Shown: positions 29,099 to 39,827, numbered from the stretch's first letter. The stretch: 64,000 nucleotides of DNA from Dactylonectria macrodidyma (GCA_020744425.1 JAGMUV010000059.1:29159-93158), one strand, 5' to 3'. A program made the numbers and translations. The notes: generated by a model from the letters alone, not told the origin.

Positions 29099-30523
29099 AG
29101 CCAGGAAGAATGTGGTGTGGGCAAGCGAGTTCGTTTGGACTTGGAAGGCCACACTTTATACATGTATGAACTGAAAGGTTTAAATAAGTTATAGGAAGCA
29201 AAGCGGTCGGAGGGGATGAGAAATCAGGCTGGTGATAAGGAGACCGGCTGAGTTTCTTTCGACTGCGAGCCCTGCCCGTCCGGAGTATAACAGCGTGGGA
29301 AGGGTTCTATGGGACTTGTACCCCCGGGCGAAATGAATTCCATTCCATGCGCTGGTGGCGCTGCCAAATCATGCCAGGATGCCCTTAGGATGCCCTTTCC
29401 CCCTGCATCCCTGCAGATCTGCGAGCCTCTCGACGACGATCACTTCCGGTTGTTGGCAAGGACCGGGGGGGGGGGGGGGGGGGGGGTGGCTAGCGGTTGG
29501 CAAGAGGTTCACTTGGCCCGTGCTCGGCATTAGATGATGAAAAAAGTGGAACACTTGTGATGGCTCTCTGACATATAGAAATGAGTGGTAAGAATGGCAA
29601 TTGTGCTTGGAATACCGACGGAACTTCCCTCTCTATGCTTACGCGGGGAGCATTCTTAGGCTGTGACGACAGGGGTATCATAAGCCACTCGACCAACTCA
29701 TGAAGGATTCAGTTCACCTTGCGGCAGGCCGGAGCCGTGATATTGACGTCTCGTCATATGCCCAATACACTTGCGTATGAACTCGTTGTTGTTATGCAGC
29801 TTGTCATGCTGTGGCACCCGGCGGAATATAGTAGAATTCTACGGCTGTCCCATGTTTTGGCGAGAAGAAGGCGGACTTGCTTGATGGCGTTTGTCTCCCA
29901 GGTGTGGCTGTTTTATGAAACGTGCACGGACAGGCTTCGAATTTCGCTGATTGGTCATTCTCGCCACTTGGTGGTTTCGTCTCTTGGTTCAACGGCGCGC
30001 ACCCGGGCCTTAACGACCTCCTCGGCCACCCTGGCAGCAAGCGCGCACCGCTCCGCCTTATGATTCGACCCTTGCCGGCACGACAGAAGTCTCAACGTCT
30101 CCCACCAAGCGAGGCCGCCGACTCAGAGTCTAGCCTGCTCAATACTTGCCACATACCCCGGAGCAACGATGATCGAGCTTACCTCTTCGCCTAAGAAACG
30201 TGATAGCACGAATGATAATTTCGCGAGGGCGACCTAACGCATTATGTGAAGAAGTTGGCCGCTATAATGCTGATGTCTACATTGTAGTGCGCCGAAATCA
30301 TCGGCACGATGATCACAACTCCACTGACGACCCCTCATTTCCGACTCCTGTTGTCGAGATTGTAAAGGATGCTCAGGGAGGTGGAGGGCTGAGCTGCCCC
30401 CTTTTACTTTGCTTTTGGCGGGTGGTTGATAGCCCTCGGACAAAACACCGGCTGAACGAGAGTACAGGCCAGTCGCATCGAGCCACTTTGTTTTTACTGC
30501 ACGCCGCCCGCTGAGACTCGCTA
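29099..30523. other. intergenic stretch with a G22 tract
   Basis: It contains the promoter of the small coiled-coil gene and a G22 run at 29465-29486. Scattered short frames show no family motif. No RNA gene was recognised. Confidence 0.45.
29465..29486. repeat. G22 homopolymer
   Basis: Twenty-two consecutive G on the plus strand, about 370 bp upstream of the start codon of the minus-strand gene 28661-29098. Confidence 0.9.
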
Positions 30524-30641
30524 CCTGCGAACGATCCCTCCTTTTCACGCCAGCTGCTTGCCTGCTGTTCCTCGTTCAGCCGTCCAGATCTCACCACACT
30601 CGCCCAGCTGCTTGTGTGTATGCCGCTGTGTTATCCGCAGC
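30524..30641 (+). repeat. duplicated noncoding block, copy 1
   Basis: About 118 bp starting CTGCGAACGATCCCTCCTTT and ending TGTTATCCGC, clearly homologous to 36700-36817 in the same orientation with scattered differences. The other copy lies upstream of the kelch gene. This copy runs into AGC/AGT simple sequence and has no gene directly behind it. Confidence 0.75.
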
Positions 30642-30921
30642 AGCAGCAGTAGTAGTTGTAGTAATATTAATATTACATGGCCTTCGCCCGCGGGCATGCC
30701 AGTCTATCTAAGGTTCTAAATACAGTGGGAAACCGTGGGCGTGGCCCTGGATAAAAAACCTGTACTCCAACGCCTTCCTGCCGCTCGCGATACCTTCGTA
30801 CACCGAGCTTAGCCTCACCGCTAAGCGCCGATTGCCGTGTAGACCGTATGAGCTGCTATTTAGCACTCTTTCCTCCTCAATTTCCCATTTATCAACTAGC
30901 CGCACCGCCAGCCGGCACATA
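30642..30921. other. short spacer with a possible second Tc1-like end
   Basis: At 30721 TACAGTGGGAAACC resembles the terminal motif of the MITE at 30922, but no partner end was found. No gene. Confidence 0.35.
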
Positions 30922-31147
30922 CAGTGGGATGCATTTAGTTTGAATATAGCCAGAGGTATCACCCGACAGGGTAAGTCAGATTGGCCCAAAAGCATCGCAG
31001 GGGTCAACGCTGCTTTAGTATTTTTCAACCAGCCTTTGGCATCTGCCATTAAAGCAGTGATCAAGTCCATGGTATTCTTGGACTAGCATGGCTGACCCCT
31101 GTCGGGTCAATATCTCAGGGTATATCCAAACTAAATGCATCCCACTG
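30922..31147. mobile_element. Tc1/mariner-type MITE, 226 bp
   Basis: Inverted termini begin CAGTGGGATGCATTTAGTTT on both ends and match, with small gaps, for about 50 bp (including ACCCGACAGGG). Each end is flanked by TA (30920-30921, 31148-31149), the target duplication of Tc1/mariner elements. It is too short to code for a transposase. The sequence supports the termini directly; the superfamily is inferred from the TA. Confidence 0.8.
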
Positions 31148-31222
31148 TATGCGACGTGATCGAGACGATCATGACGCTTGGGGTGTCGACTTCACCGCAG
31201 GGGCCTCATCGGAGCCACCTCT

Positions 31223-31513
31223 TTATTTGTATCCCACCATCTTGGCGCAGCACTCGCAGTAGTAGAGGTTGTGGGCGATGCGGACCATGCCCATGGTACT
31301 GATGTCGTCGGTGGATGTGACCTCGGCGGAGCGGGCGCATCGCATGCAGCGAAGCACCTCGACGGAGGCGATGGGGAGTTGTACTGAGTCCATGCTGTGT
31401 TTATAGCCGGCGGCAGAGGCGGAGTCGGATGCGATGTCTGAGTCGGTGGAGACAGAAGACGAAGACGAAGAAGAGCCGTAATGTTGGCTAGAAGGTCGGC
31501 TGGAGGAGGGCAT
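31223..31513 (-). CDS. small zinc-ribbon-like protein
   Basis: A 96-residue frame from the ATG at 31513. The N-terminal 45 residues are Ser-rich and disordered. The C-terminal half has CMRCARSAEV and then CECCAKMVGYK about 30 residues later, that is two CxxC pairs spaced like a zinc ribbon. Similar small proteins are, as I recall, annotated as hypothetical across Sordariomycetes. No partner or pathway is evident. It is probably a host gene because the frame and cysteine spacing are clean. Confidence 0.65.
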   Translation of the reverse strand: MPSSSRPSSQHYGSSSSSSSVSTDSDIASDSASAAGYKHSMDSVQLPIASVEVLRCMRCARSAEVTSTDDISTMGMVRIAHNLYYCECCAKMVGYK

Positions 31514-33021
31514 GGCGATGTAATATAAATATTAGATATCCTCCACGTCAGGGGATGGGAGGTGCGCTGGCTGGCGGGTTGTGTCAGTATGGATATTTCC
31601 GGACGAGTCGCCCCTGGGCGTCCCTTTCGTCCTCCTCAATGGTTCCCATCCGTCTTGCGAGGCTCTGGCTTTGGGACATCCGGCTCAGCGGGTCTCCCTC
31701 ACTCTCTAGGGGCGTGCCCGCTGGCGCAACATCTGCTGGAGGCCCGGTTGTTTCGGAGACGTCTTGTAAGTCCTGATGACCCCCAATTTCCGATCCTCAG
31801 CTCCCCGGCATAGCTGCTCGTTTCTCCAGTCCCAACTCTCAACGGGATCTGGATCTGGCCCTAGGCTTTTTACAGTGGAGGCTTTTTGCTTGACAACTCA
31901 CTATCGATGTGATGTTGATTATCCACGGTTTCCCCTACGAAGAGGAAGAGGCTGTGTGTGTTTATTACGGAATGCCCTGTTGATCGGGTTTGGTGCGATG
32001 CTGCGACGTTGGTGGATCCCGAAATAACCACTATGGAAAGCTGGAACCTAGAATTTCACCTATGTGGTCTTGAGCAACTTTGGCCCCCTCGATATTCCTC
32101 GTGGATTCCAATTCTCGTAGATGGTATGTCATGAATTAAAATGACATGACATGATGGCTCGATCCAGTCCGAAATGAATTCTGCTGCTGCAGAAGCCGGT
32201 TTTGGTTTGACGTTGACGCACGATATCTCTGTCCCAGCGCGAAGGCACTCATCACATCCCCATTTGGACAACTCGACTAACGTCGCTGGCGTGTCTCCTC
32301 TCGCGCATACCACGTGCGAGCATCGCTGGGTCCACTGTAGCTCATCAACCTCTGATCGTCCGGCCGTCTGGGACAACCATGACTGACGGCCGTGTTTGAT
32401 CGTCTCGTCAAGTGTCTCGGTTGCTATCTCGATTCATCCTTGATTTTGCTGCCTCTCGCCACCGTTTAAACTAATGCACCCTAATGTCTGGTGATACAGA
32501 CGGACAACCCACTCATCTCCAGCGTAAAAAGGGGGGGGGACACAGTGCCTAACATTTCTTCACGGGCAGATAGTCTCTCCATTATCACGCGCAGGCAAAC
32601 ACTGGGTCACGCAGCCGGTTAACTGTAGAAGGCGTCAGACCACCATGTGCTACCCATCTTGATCATCCTCATCTCGTGAGTTCCCCGCGTAAGAGCATCT
32701 CTTGGCTTTGGGTGGCCCCGGATTTTGGTTTGCGGGGAGTAGAGCAGGGGCATTGAATTGAATGTGCCTGAGCAGATGGATGCCCCTTTTTACTGGTTGT
32801 TGGCTTTTTTTCAATGCGAGGTCACAACCCCACCTAATATGTCACCTGTGCGCTAAAATCTCTTCTCGCTCAGGGACAAAACTCCCTGAGCGAACCTGCT
32901 TCTTCGTATACGCCCTTGCTAGCTGTCAGACCCTTGGCCCCGTGACAATAGGTTTGCTCTATCCATTTGCTGGTATTTTCCATCGGTGGCAGCGAAACAG
33001 AAGATGAAACGCTGACAAAGA
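31514..33021. other. intergenic stretch without a supported gene
   Basis: Several overlapping frames exist. The one at 32056-32376 (minus) has cysteine pairs (WGCDECLRAG) but no ATG and no intron-supported extension, so I leave it uncalled. A G9 run is at about 32531. Confidence 0.4.
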
Positions 33022-33779
33022 CTAGATTGACCCGAAACTTTCCGTCTGCCTAGCTGGACTGGTTCTATCATCCCACGGCAAAGCCAACCCGGCATCAGGT
33101 CGTACTGGTTCGCTACTCTGCCCATGCCGGTATTGGGCCGTCATCGAAGGATTCCAGGAGGCAATTTTTGAGATGGAATCAATCGTCTTACGGCCTATCT
33201 GAATGACTGTGAGCGGAATCTATGAAATCAGAAGTTAGAGAACTTACTGGATGGCTCTTTGTGGGATTTAGCTAGCTCAAAAAGGGTCGACAAAAGCTTT
33301 TTCGTCTCTTTCCAATGCTCTTCTGTTGTTTTAACCCGGTCATAATAGTCCGCCATCGACTGGTCTGTATATCCCATCGATTGCTTTAAAGCCCTGACTT
33401 GAGCAATTAGAGATTGATTGACCGCGAGGAGAAGCTCTGGCGTGGGTTTTGTGAAGGGGTCGACACTCGCACGGGGCTGGTTGGTGATAGCCACCCAGTC
33501 ACAGAGATCCGTCGTCGGAGCAACATGGGAATCAATAGGTGCGGAGGATGGAGGATTGTAAGAATCCTGGCCACCATCAAGGGCTTGGGTTAAAGAGGAA
33601 TCGAGAAGTACGTCCAAGTTGATGCCAAGAAGAACTACCATTGTTTCATTTTCAGTGGTGGACTGAGTTGGGGCAACGCTCGGCTCTCTGCTAGTTGTAG
33701 GACGCTCAGGCAGATCCAGTTAGAGTTTGATAAACTCCTCGAGCTGGCGGTCGAGTGAATCTTTGTCCTTAGGAGACAT
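33022..33779 (-). pseudogene. hypothetical two-exon gene with an internal stop
   Basis: From the ATG at 33779 (MSPKDKDSLDRQLEEFIKL) the frame meets a TAA at 33720-33722 and then continues (LDLPERPTTSREPSVAPTQ) through LLGINLDVLLDSSLTQAL and ALKQSMGYTDQSMADYYDRV. An intron at 33207-33247 (GTAAGT donor, CTAAC, CACAG acceptor, 41 bp) leads to a second exon ending at 33022. The exons sum to 239 codons in frame. Alternatively translation starts at the later ATG (MVVLLGINLD) and the gene is intact but shorter. No domain is recognised; the C-terminal half of exon 1 is helical. Confidence 0.4.
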
Positions 33780-34441
33780 ATTGAGTCTAAGAAGTGCTTA
33801 GGTGTCTGTGAGACAATTAAGAAGACAAATTCTTGCTGGGTGAAGGGAGGGCTGTTGGATCGTATTCAAATCAACGGAAAAGTCGGATAATCGCGGGCTT
33901 CGAGGATGCACTGATAAAAATAGACATAAGGGGCTAGGCTGGTTCAAGATCCTTGAGACCGTGACTTGTTGGATGTGTCATCGGTCCTTTTGATTATGCC
34001 ATATCTCAACTAACACTCTGTAAAATACCTAGTGATGCTTGCGGCTCCGTCCACAACTGTCTCAGCTCCGATGCCTAGATGTTACATTATGCAAGGGAAG
34101 GATCTGGTGCGTGGGCAAGGGTCCGTGTGATAGCGGCTGACAAACCTCATTCATTGGGTACCGATCTGATGGGTTGATCCACTCGAATTCGCTAGGGGTC
34201 GTTCAGTCCCCCGCCCCGTGCTGACCAGATGCCCATATTCGTCTGTGGTAGGACGCCCCAGAGTCTGGGTTCTCAACCCAGTATAATCCTTGAGCTCGGC
34301 ACGGTTCCGTCCAAGACACCTCTGGACCCTGATACGCTTCTGGACTCCAGGACACTTCCGGACCCCTGCCATTTCAAGACGCTTAACCGCGGTTATATAA
34401 AAGCTGGTTTTCTGAGAATCAATTTCAACATCACTAAAAGC
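33780..34441. other. stretch without a gene; TATA-like motif near its end
   Basis: No coding support. At about 34388-34400 GGTTATATAAAAGC lies about 50 bp before the ATG at 34442, resembling a core promoter for the decayed LINE frame that follows, though that pairing is inference. Short TCTGGACnC repeats are seen at 34320-34370. Confidence 0.35.
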
Positions 34442-35446
34442 CATGGTAAGAACCCACACCCCGCAAACCTACCCTAAGGAGCCTGTGCAGCTCTGCTCCG
34501 AAACAGTCCAGCGGTTGCCGATGGTGAGATCCTCCCGCGAGTCAGAAGAGCGGCACAGACTCCTCCTCGCCCCATACTGTAATGTGGACCCCACTGCTGC
34601 AGCCACAGAAGGAGCTCGGCGCGTCATTTCCCCGAGGCCGCATGATCTCGACCTCTCCAGGAACCACCCTCCTATCTCAGTTGCAGAGCCAGCGAACTGA
34701 CTCGCACGCGAACAGGTCGACGCACACAACGCCAAATGGAAATCTTCGGAGCCTTCTGTTCCGCATTTGACGAAACCGCCAAACAGTTCACCTCCGGCCC
34801 CGCATTCTGCCCAGGAATTCTCCCGCAGCTTCCTCCAATACCGTACTCGGACCAGGCCCTACCCGGCAGCCCTCCCTTCCCCGCCTCAAACAGGCCGTCC
34901 TACGCCGACATCATCGCAAACCGCTTCTAGGACCGCACCTTCCTTTCCGGAGCCGCAGTTCGCCGCCGCAGAACTACCGCACACCAACATCAACAAATGG
35001 CAACAACAACAGCCGGCCCCTCATCATCAGGGGTAATAGACCCCCGTCGCCCTGCCAAGGGAAGACCTCAGGGTTCTCGCCCGCCTGGAAGCTGGGTCTC
35101 CGGCCCGGAACACGGCGAACTATGTGATTCGAACCCACATCGCACAAAACTCGGGACTGACCTACACCGGATCGCGCAGACATCCCGAGTCAGAGCCGGG
35201 TGGGCCATCCGCGCCGCTGACCTAACAACCCGCGACCTCCTGGTGCAGAGACAAGCCGAATGGGCCACAGACATAAGAGCTAATGTAGTCGAGATTAGCA
35301 AAAGATGGTTCACACATGTCGTCTCAGAATGCCCACGGAGACCTGCTGACACTCTGTATACTCCCAGAAGCAGGGTGAAGGTTCAGCTGAGTGCTCACGG
35401 AAGGAGCCCCGTGACAGTTTTCTGCCACCATGAAGGCTGCGGGTAA
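34442..35446 (+). pseudogene. decayed LINE ORF1 (Tad1/MGL-type Gag)
   Basis: Pieces of one Gag-like protein appear in shifting frames: RPSYADIIANRF at about 34890-34930, then KLGTDLHRIAQTSRVRAGWA and LTTRDLLVQRQAEWATDIRA, then EISKRWFTHVVSECPRR to about 35340. These are typical of fungal LINE ORF1 proteins of a family different from the complete LINE at 2.8-8.4 kb. At least two frameshifts and several stops break it. No ORF2 is present downstream. Confidence 0.65.
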
Positions 35447-36699
35447 AGACATGTGAGGCCCTGCGGGGTATTCCTGGGATGCTTCGGTTTGTCAGACACC
35501 CCTGAAGTACCATCATTGCTCACGCCATCCGCGATTCTCAGGCGAATGGGGGGCACAGACCTAGAGAGCAGAGTCCACAGCAACGCAGTCAAGGGTTCTG
35601 ACAGCTTAGTACGTTGTTCTGGTGTTGCATTTAGCAGATGGAAATGATATATGTGAAAAGCTCTTGATATTCTTCCTATCTAATGAGGATCTTTGGCTTT
35701 AGCTAGCTATTGACCTGATTGAAGGAAAAGCTAGGCTGGTGACGAGGCCGGTGACGAGGCAGGTGGCGATGGACACTTATGATGATAGAAGGAAAAGCTT
35801 CAGTTCCGCAATAGCCGTTGAAATCCGATATCCCGATATATGACACTCTGGGTAAAGCCCCTTAGCCCATGCTCGATATATATTGCCTACTAGATTGCGA
35901 CATGGCTGTCCAGAGGCTCTTTGTTATCGCAGTGTGCGCGTTCGGTCATCTTGGACTACGCCTCTGAATCGACTTGGCCGGGGCTCTCTGCACCTGAAAC
36001 CGACCGACGAAATTTCATAGTCTGGCACTACAGAGAGAGCGGCCTGGAGAAATGTACATACAACTACGGTAATTCGTGTTCTGACCCACGGTGGGGCATG
36101 GGTTTGGGAGATGAGTGACCATTCACACCGGGCTCATTCCACGCAAAACGAACGATAAGGTCACTCATCCCCCAAGCCATGAAACTGCCGGAACTAATTT
36201 TGCAACGGCTTGCAGTGGCTGAGGTCTGGACACACTATGATCTCGTCATCCATGTTGGTGGCGTTGACCAAGTCAGCCAAGAAACGGCTCCGCTCACGCC
36301 CTTGCGCCTGCGCGCTTGGGCCAGCTTGTGTCTAGAGCCTATGTGCCGAGGACCCTAGCGTCATCCCTTGTGCCCTTGATGCCGATTTCCCCACGGCCCC
36401 AGCCCTCCCTCCAGATGGTGAGACCGCCGCCTCCTGGGGGGGGCAGCGGACCACCATTGGCGGACGTTCGGGGGAAGGATTCAGTACCTGGCTCCTCGCA
36501 GATCATCCTGCGCCAAGGGTAACCAGGTGCAGGTCCTGTCGTACGCTCGACCCAGGTTGATCCGTGGTTGAGGTGGTACCAACTTACATGGATGGCTTCC
36601 CTCCTCGATGATCCGAAAGATTCGAAAGGCGGAGGACACGTGTGCACGTGCAAGAAGGCCTACATCAGTACAGGTATACATAAGTAGTTCAACGCCTCC
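35447..36699. other. intergenic stretch with one inverted repeat
   Basis: No gene. It contains the inverted repeat at 36097-36181 and otherwise mixed sequence. The end is the upstream region of the kelch gene. Confidence 0.45.
36097..36181. repeat. imperfect inverted repeat, MITE-like
   Basis: Left arm 36097-36120 (CATGGGTTTGGGAGATGAGT) and right arm 36159-36181 match as an inverted repeat with three or four differences around a 38-bp loop. Weaker similarity extends outward by perhaps 25 bp. It could be a small MITE or a transcribed hairpin; no target duplication was identified. Confidence 0.5.
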
Positions 36700-36817
36700 T
36701 GCGAACGATCCCTCCTTTGACGCCAGCTGCCTGCAAGCTGCCTGTCGGTCAGCCGTCTAGCTCTCACCACACTCGCCCAGCTGCATTGTTTGCTTGCCGC
36801 CGTGTTATCCGCTCCTT
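36700..36817 (+). repeat. duplicated noncoding block, copy 2 (kelch gene upstream)
   Basis: Homologous to 30524-30641 over about 118 bp, same orientation. It lies 220-340 bp before the kelch-gene ATG and is C/T-rich, so it is likely promoter or leader sequence. Confidence 0.75.
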
Positions 36818-37035
36818 GTTTGCGTCTCCTTCATTCAACACGCCACGGTACCCTCTTTCGATTCTTGATTCTCCATCCCCGACAACATCAGCGCTACTGG
36901 CCCGTGGCCGTATGACCCAACATCATCGGCAACGCGACCTCCACCCGACCGCTAACCGTCATCGCTATGCCCTCGTAAGACGGCTGACATAGTTCTCGAG
37001 GTCCTTTTTTGGTTGCTCTGGGAAATTCTGCTGCA

Positions 37036-39309
37036 ATGAGCTTGCCCAAGCCGCCGACGTCGCTCGACGACTCGTGCTCCGTCATCTACGAGAACATCCT
37101 TTACTCTTTCACGCCTGAGGCTTTCTTGTCCCTGTCTTTGGAGGAAGGTGCAAAATGGGAGAAGCTGGAGATGGGAGAAAAGGTTTCGGGGGCCGTCTGT
37201 GTTGGGGCGACCCCCGGTGATGCCGCTCCGGCCAACCTCTTCGTCGTCGGTGGAACCGGCGGCTCGGATGGCTATACTGGGCTGCAAAAGTACACCTACT
37301 CGACCGGCAAGTGGACCACCATCACCCCCTCCGAGTTGATTACTAAAGATCGCCTGTGGCATGGCTCTACGTACATCAAGGCCAACGATGCCATCCTCAT
37401 CTACGCCGGCAGCCGAGACGGAGTCCCAGCCCCCTCAGGCGAAACCTTCACCATCCACGCATCCGAGCCCTACAGCGTCAACTCCCATGGCCCTAGCTCT
37501 AGCCCCGGCGTTAAGCCTATCCTCCTCAGCTGGTCCGATGCCGATGCTTGTTTGGTCGGCGGCGACACTGGAAATATCGCTGTTGCCTTGTTCAATCCGA
37601 TTACAGGCTGGAGGGAATCGGGAGCCACCTTGTCGGAACCCCTGTCGAAGGACTCGAGTTCCATTCAGGCCATTGTGATGCCCGGGGATGATGGTTCCAA
37701 GAGCCTCTACACCTTCGATCTCTCACAATCCCCCAACCTGGTCCGCCGATTTGTTCTCCAGGATGCCTCCGGCGCGCCCCTTTCCAACTCGGCCGCCGTC
37801 ACCAATAAGAAACGCGATCTGTCCCTGGACGACTGGCCAGAGTACAACTCGACGCTTGCACCAACCCCTACGCGGCAGAATTTTGCCGTTGCCCAAGGCG
37901 TAGACGGCAAGGTTGTCTTCTCTGGTGGTAATTCCAAAGAGCCTCTTGCCATCTTCGATGCTACCGAGAACTCGTGGCTCGATGCCACCGAGGTGTTCGA
38001 GGTCAAGAAGCAAATGGTTCTGCCTGACAGCACGTTGGCCTCTTCGGCTTTCTCAACTACCGAGACAGCTAGCTCGATCAAGTCGACCAAGTCAACTTCT
38101 ACCAAGATGAGGTCATCAACCTCACAGAACTCGGAGATCTCGTCGACCTTTGCGACTTCGACTATCTTGTCAACAGGCAGCTCAACCGCTCCTCTGACAA
38201 TATCTGAGGCCAGCGCCTCAGCCACTACGGATGCTGCAGGTGCAGCCGCTGGCGGCAGTGACGATGATTCCGGTTTCAGCTCCAATGTCATCTTGGGTAT
38301 CACACTTGGATCGATCCTCGGATTCTTGGCCTTGCTTGGTCTGCTGCTGTTGCTCTTGGCGCGGCGATGCAAGGCTAGTAGAAGCAGTACGGAGGCTAGC
38401 AGCGCCAGGGACTCTCCCTCCGATGATAAGGACCCAGTGGCCTTTGGCAACGACCCACGTCAGCCGCTCTCGCCCGATCATTTCCGTGGCCATAACGCCA
38501 CGCTGTCTCAGGAATCCTACTCATCCATGGCTATTTTGATGGGTCGCGCCGGGAAGCAGAAGACCATCCTGACGCGGAAGCCTAGTAATGATACGACTCG
38601 AAGCTCCGGCAGCTCTTTGCACAAGCAGCTGACGGCCACCATCAGCAAGCCCATTCTGCAGGATATGCAGCACCCTGCTCTGCAGGCTTTCGACCCGACC
38701 GTCGCAGAGCCCCGACCCCGTGGGGGACCCATAGAAGCCCAGGACGGCATGCGGAGGAGCTCTGGATGGAACCGATACTGGTCCGGCGGCAGCGCATTGC
38801 AGATCCTCGGCTTCGGTGGTTCCAAGAGGACAACCGTTGGCTCTGAGCAGAGCTCCCGCTACTCCGAGTCCACGCACCATCGTATCACGAGGGCCAGGCA
38901 GGACTCGGCAACTGTTCCACCGCTGAACTTTGACTTCCGCCCTGAGGTCAACCGGGTCAATTCCGGCAGCCCTATTGTGGCCGAGTACAGCAAGATCGCC
39001 TTCAAGGATGGAGTAGCAGGCAAGGTCGAACGTCCCCTTTCGAGGACGTCGTCGTGGGGTTACTCCAGCGGCATCCCGGAGACCGTCAACGAAGCCTGGG
39101 ACTCTACCTTCAGCTCGAAGTCCTGGGGTGCTGACCGTGCGCCCAGCAGCGCGTACAATCCCAGCTTCTACTTCGGAACGCCGCTCTCCCCAAGCGTCGC
39201 GAGCCCGCGGAATCCCCCTACAGGTGTGAGCAGCCAGCCTCAGCTTGCAATGGCCTCAACATCATCAGATATGAGTTGGCTGAATCTCGGTGACCGGTCG
39301 CGAGTGTGA
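37036..39309 (+). CDS. kelch/galactose-oxidase-like protein with one TM segment
   Basis: 757 residues from the ATG at 37036 (MSLPKPPTSLDDSC). Residues ~10-320 form beta-propeller-type repeats with VVGGTGG, GLQKYTYSTGKWTTI, DAILIYAGSRDG, CLVGGDTGN and VFSGGN motifs. A Ser/Thr-rich stalk follows at ~335-410. One hydrophobic segment (ILGITLGSILGFLALLGLLL) is at ~418-440, followed by a basic stop-transfer RRCKASR and a ~310-residue cytoplasmic Ser/Pro tail. An extracellular propeller on a type I membrane protein is inferred. A signal peptide is expected but missing from this start; upstream in-frame codons (PFLVALGNSAA) look like part of one, with a possible CTGAC/ATAG acceptor at 36992, so a 5' exon may exist. 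Automated annotation sometimes calls such proteins CLF1-like; nothing here supports a splicing role. Confidence 0.8.
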   Translation: MSLPKPPTSLDDSCSVIYENILYSFTPEAFLSLSLEEGAKWEKLEMGEKVSGAVCVGATPGDAAPANLFVVGGTGGSDGYTGLQKYTYSTGKWTTITPSELITKDRLWHGSTYIKANDAILIYAGSRDGVPAPSGETFTIHASEPYSVNSHGPSSSPGVKPILLSWSDADACLVGGDTGNIAVALFNPITGWRESGATLSEPLSKDSSSIQAIVMPGDDGSKSLYTFDLSQSPNLVRRFVLQDASGAPLSNSAAVTNKKRDLSLDDWPEYNSTLAPTPTRQNFAVAQGVDGKVVFSGGNSKEPLAIFDATENSWLDATEVFEVKKQMVLPDSTLASSAFSTTETASSIKSTKSTSTKMRSSTSQNSEISSTFATSTILSTGSSTAPLTISEASASATTDAAGAAAGGSDDDSGFSSNVILGITLGSILGFLALLGLLLLLLARRCKASRSSTEASSARDSPSDDKDPVAFGNDPRQPLSPDHFRGHNATLSQESYSSMAILMGRAGKQKTILTRKPSNDTTRSSGSSLHKQLTATISKPILQDMQHPALQAFDPTVAEPRPRGGPIEAQDGMRRSSGWNRYWSGGSALQILGFGGSKRTTVGSEQSSRYSESTHHRITRARQDSATVPPLNFDFRPEVNRVNSGSPIVAEYSKIAFKDGVAGKVERPLSRTSSWGYSSGIPETVNEAWDSTFSSKSWGADRAPSSAYNPSFYFGTPLSPSVASPRNPPTGVSSQPQLAMASTSSDMSWLNLGDRSRV

Positions 39310-39404
39310 AGTTCTTTTCGGCCACAAACTTGGTGGAGCCGTGGATACCCGCATCACCTACATGGAACGGTTCAAGATGAAGTTTCGACAAATTCTCTCT
39401 ACGC

Positions 39405-39827
39405 TCACATACAAACACGGCACTCCCTCACACCCTCCCTAGAACCTAGATCCCCGGAGGATATTTCTTTTTTCCTAGTCTCTTGACAAATGTCGCATAA
39501 CTCGGCGTCAACATCTCTCAGTCTTGACCTAATCTGTCTTATTCCTTTTTTTTTATACTTGCTGTACATTCTAGATGCGGACCCTGGACTGGTCATTCTC
39601 TCGCTCGATCGTTGTGTTCTTATTATACCACAATCTCCTGTTGTATGTAATTGGCTAGAAGTACAGATGGAGGAGGCTGAAGGGGGGGGAGAAAAGTCAG
39701 GTGGTGTTGTAGCAGAGGACGTCAGCTGAGTCTCGACTTCGTAATCCTCAATGTATAAAAAAGCTATCATGCGCCGAATGGTGGCGACGTCAAATGCCTC
39801 CACATTTAGGACCTTCGTTCTTGCTTC
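39405..39827 (-). pseudogene. 3' part of a BTB/POZ protein gene
   Basis: The minus frame reads VEAFDVATIRRMIAFLYIED followed by YEVETQ, the C-terminal helices of a BTB/POZ fold (the AFDVATIRRMIAFLYxxDY pattern). After that come a Ser/Pro linker and a Cys-bearing tail. A GCATAG acceptor-like site at 39828 precedes the frame. The first half of the BTB domain is not seen in the next 400 bp, so this is probably a truncated gene or a last exon whose partner was lost to rearrangement. BTB domains mediate dimerisation and Cul3 binding. Confidence 0.55.

Noticed and set aside
32056..32376. Cys-bearing minus-strand frame as a gene
   Set aside because: No ATG, no splice-supported extension, and an overlapping plus frame is equally open.
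35110..35135. tRNA-like B box (reverse of GTGATTCGAACCCAC)
   Set aside because: No A box or cloverleaf; the bases encode conserved LINE ORF1 residues.
35882..35894. 13-bp match to the outer end of copies A/B
   Set aside because: Too short and no further module motifs nearby; treated as chance.
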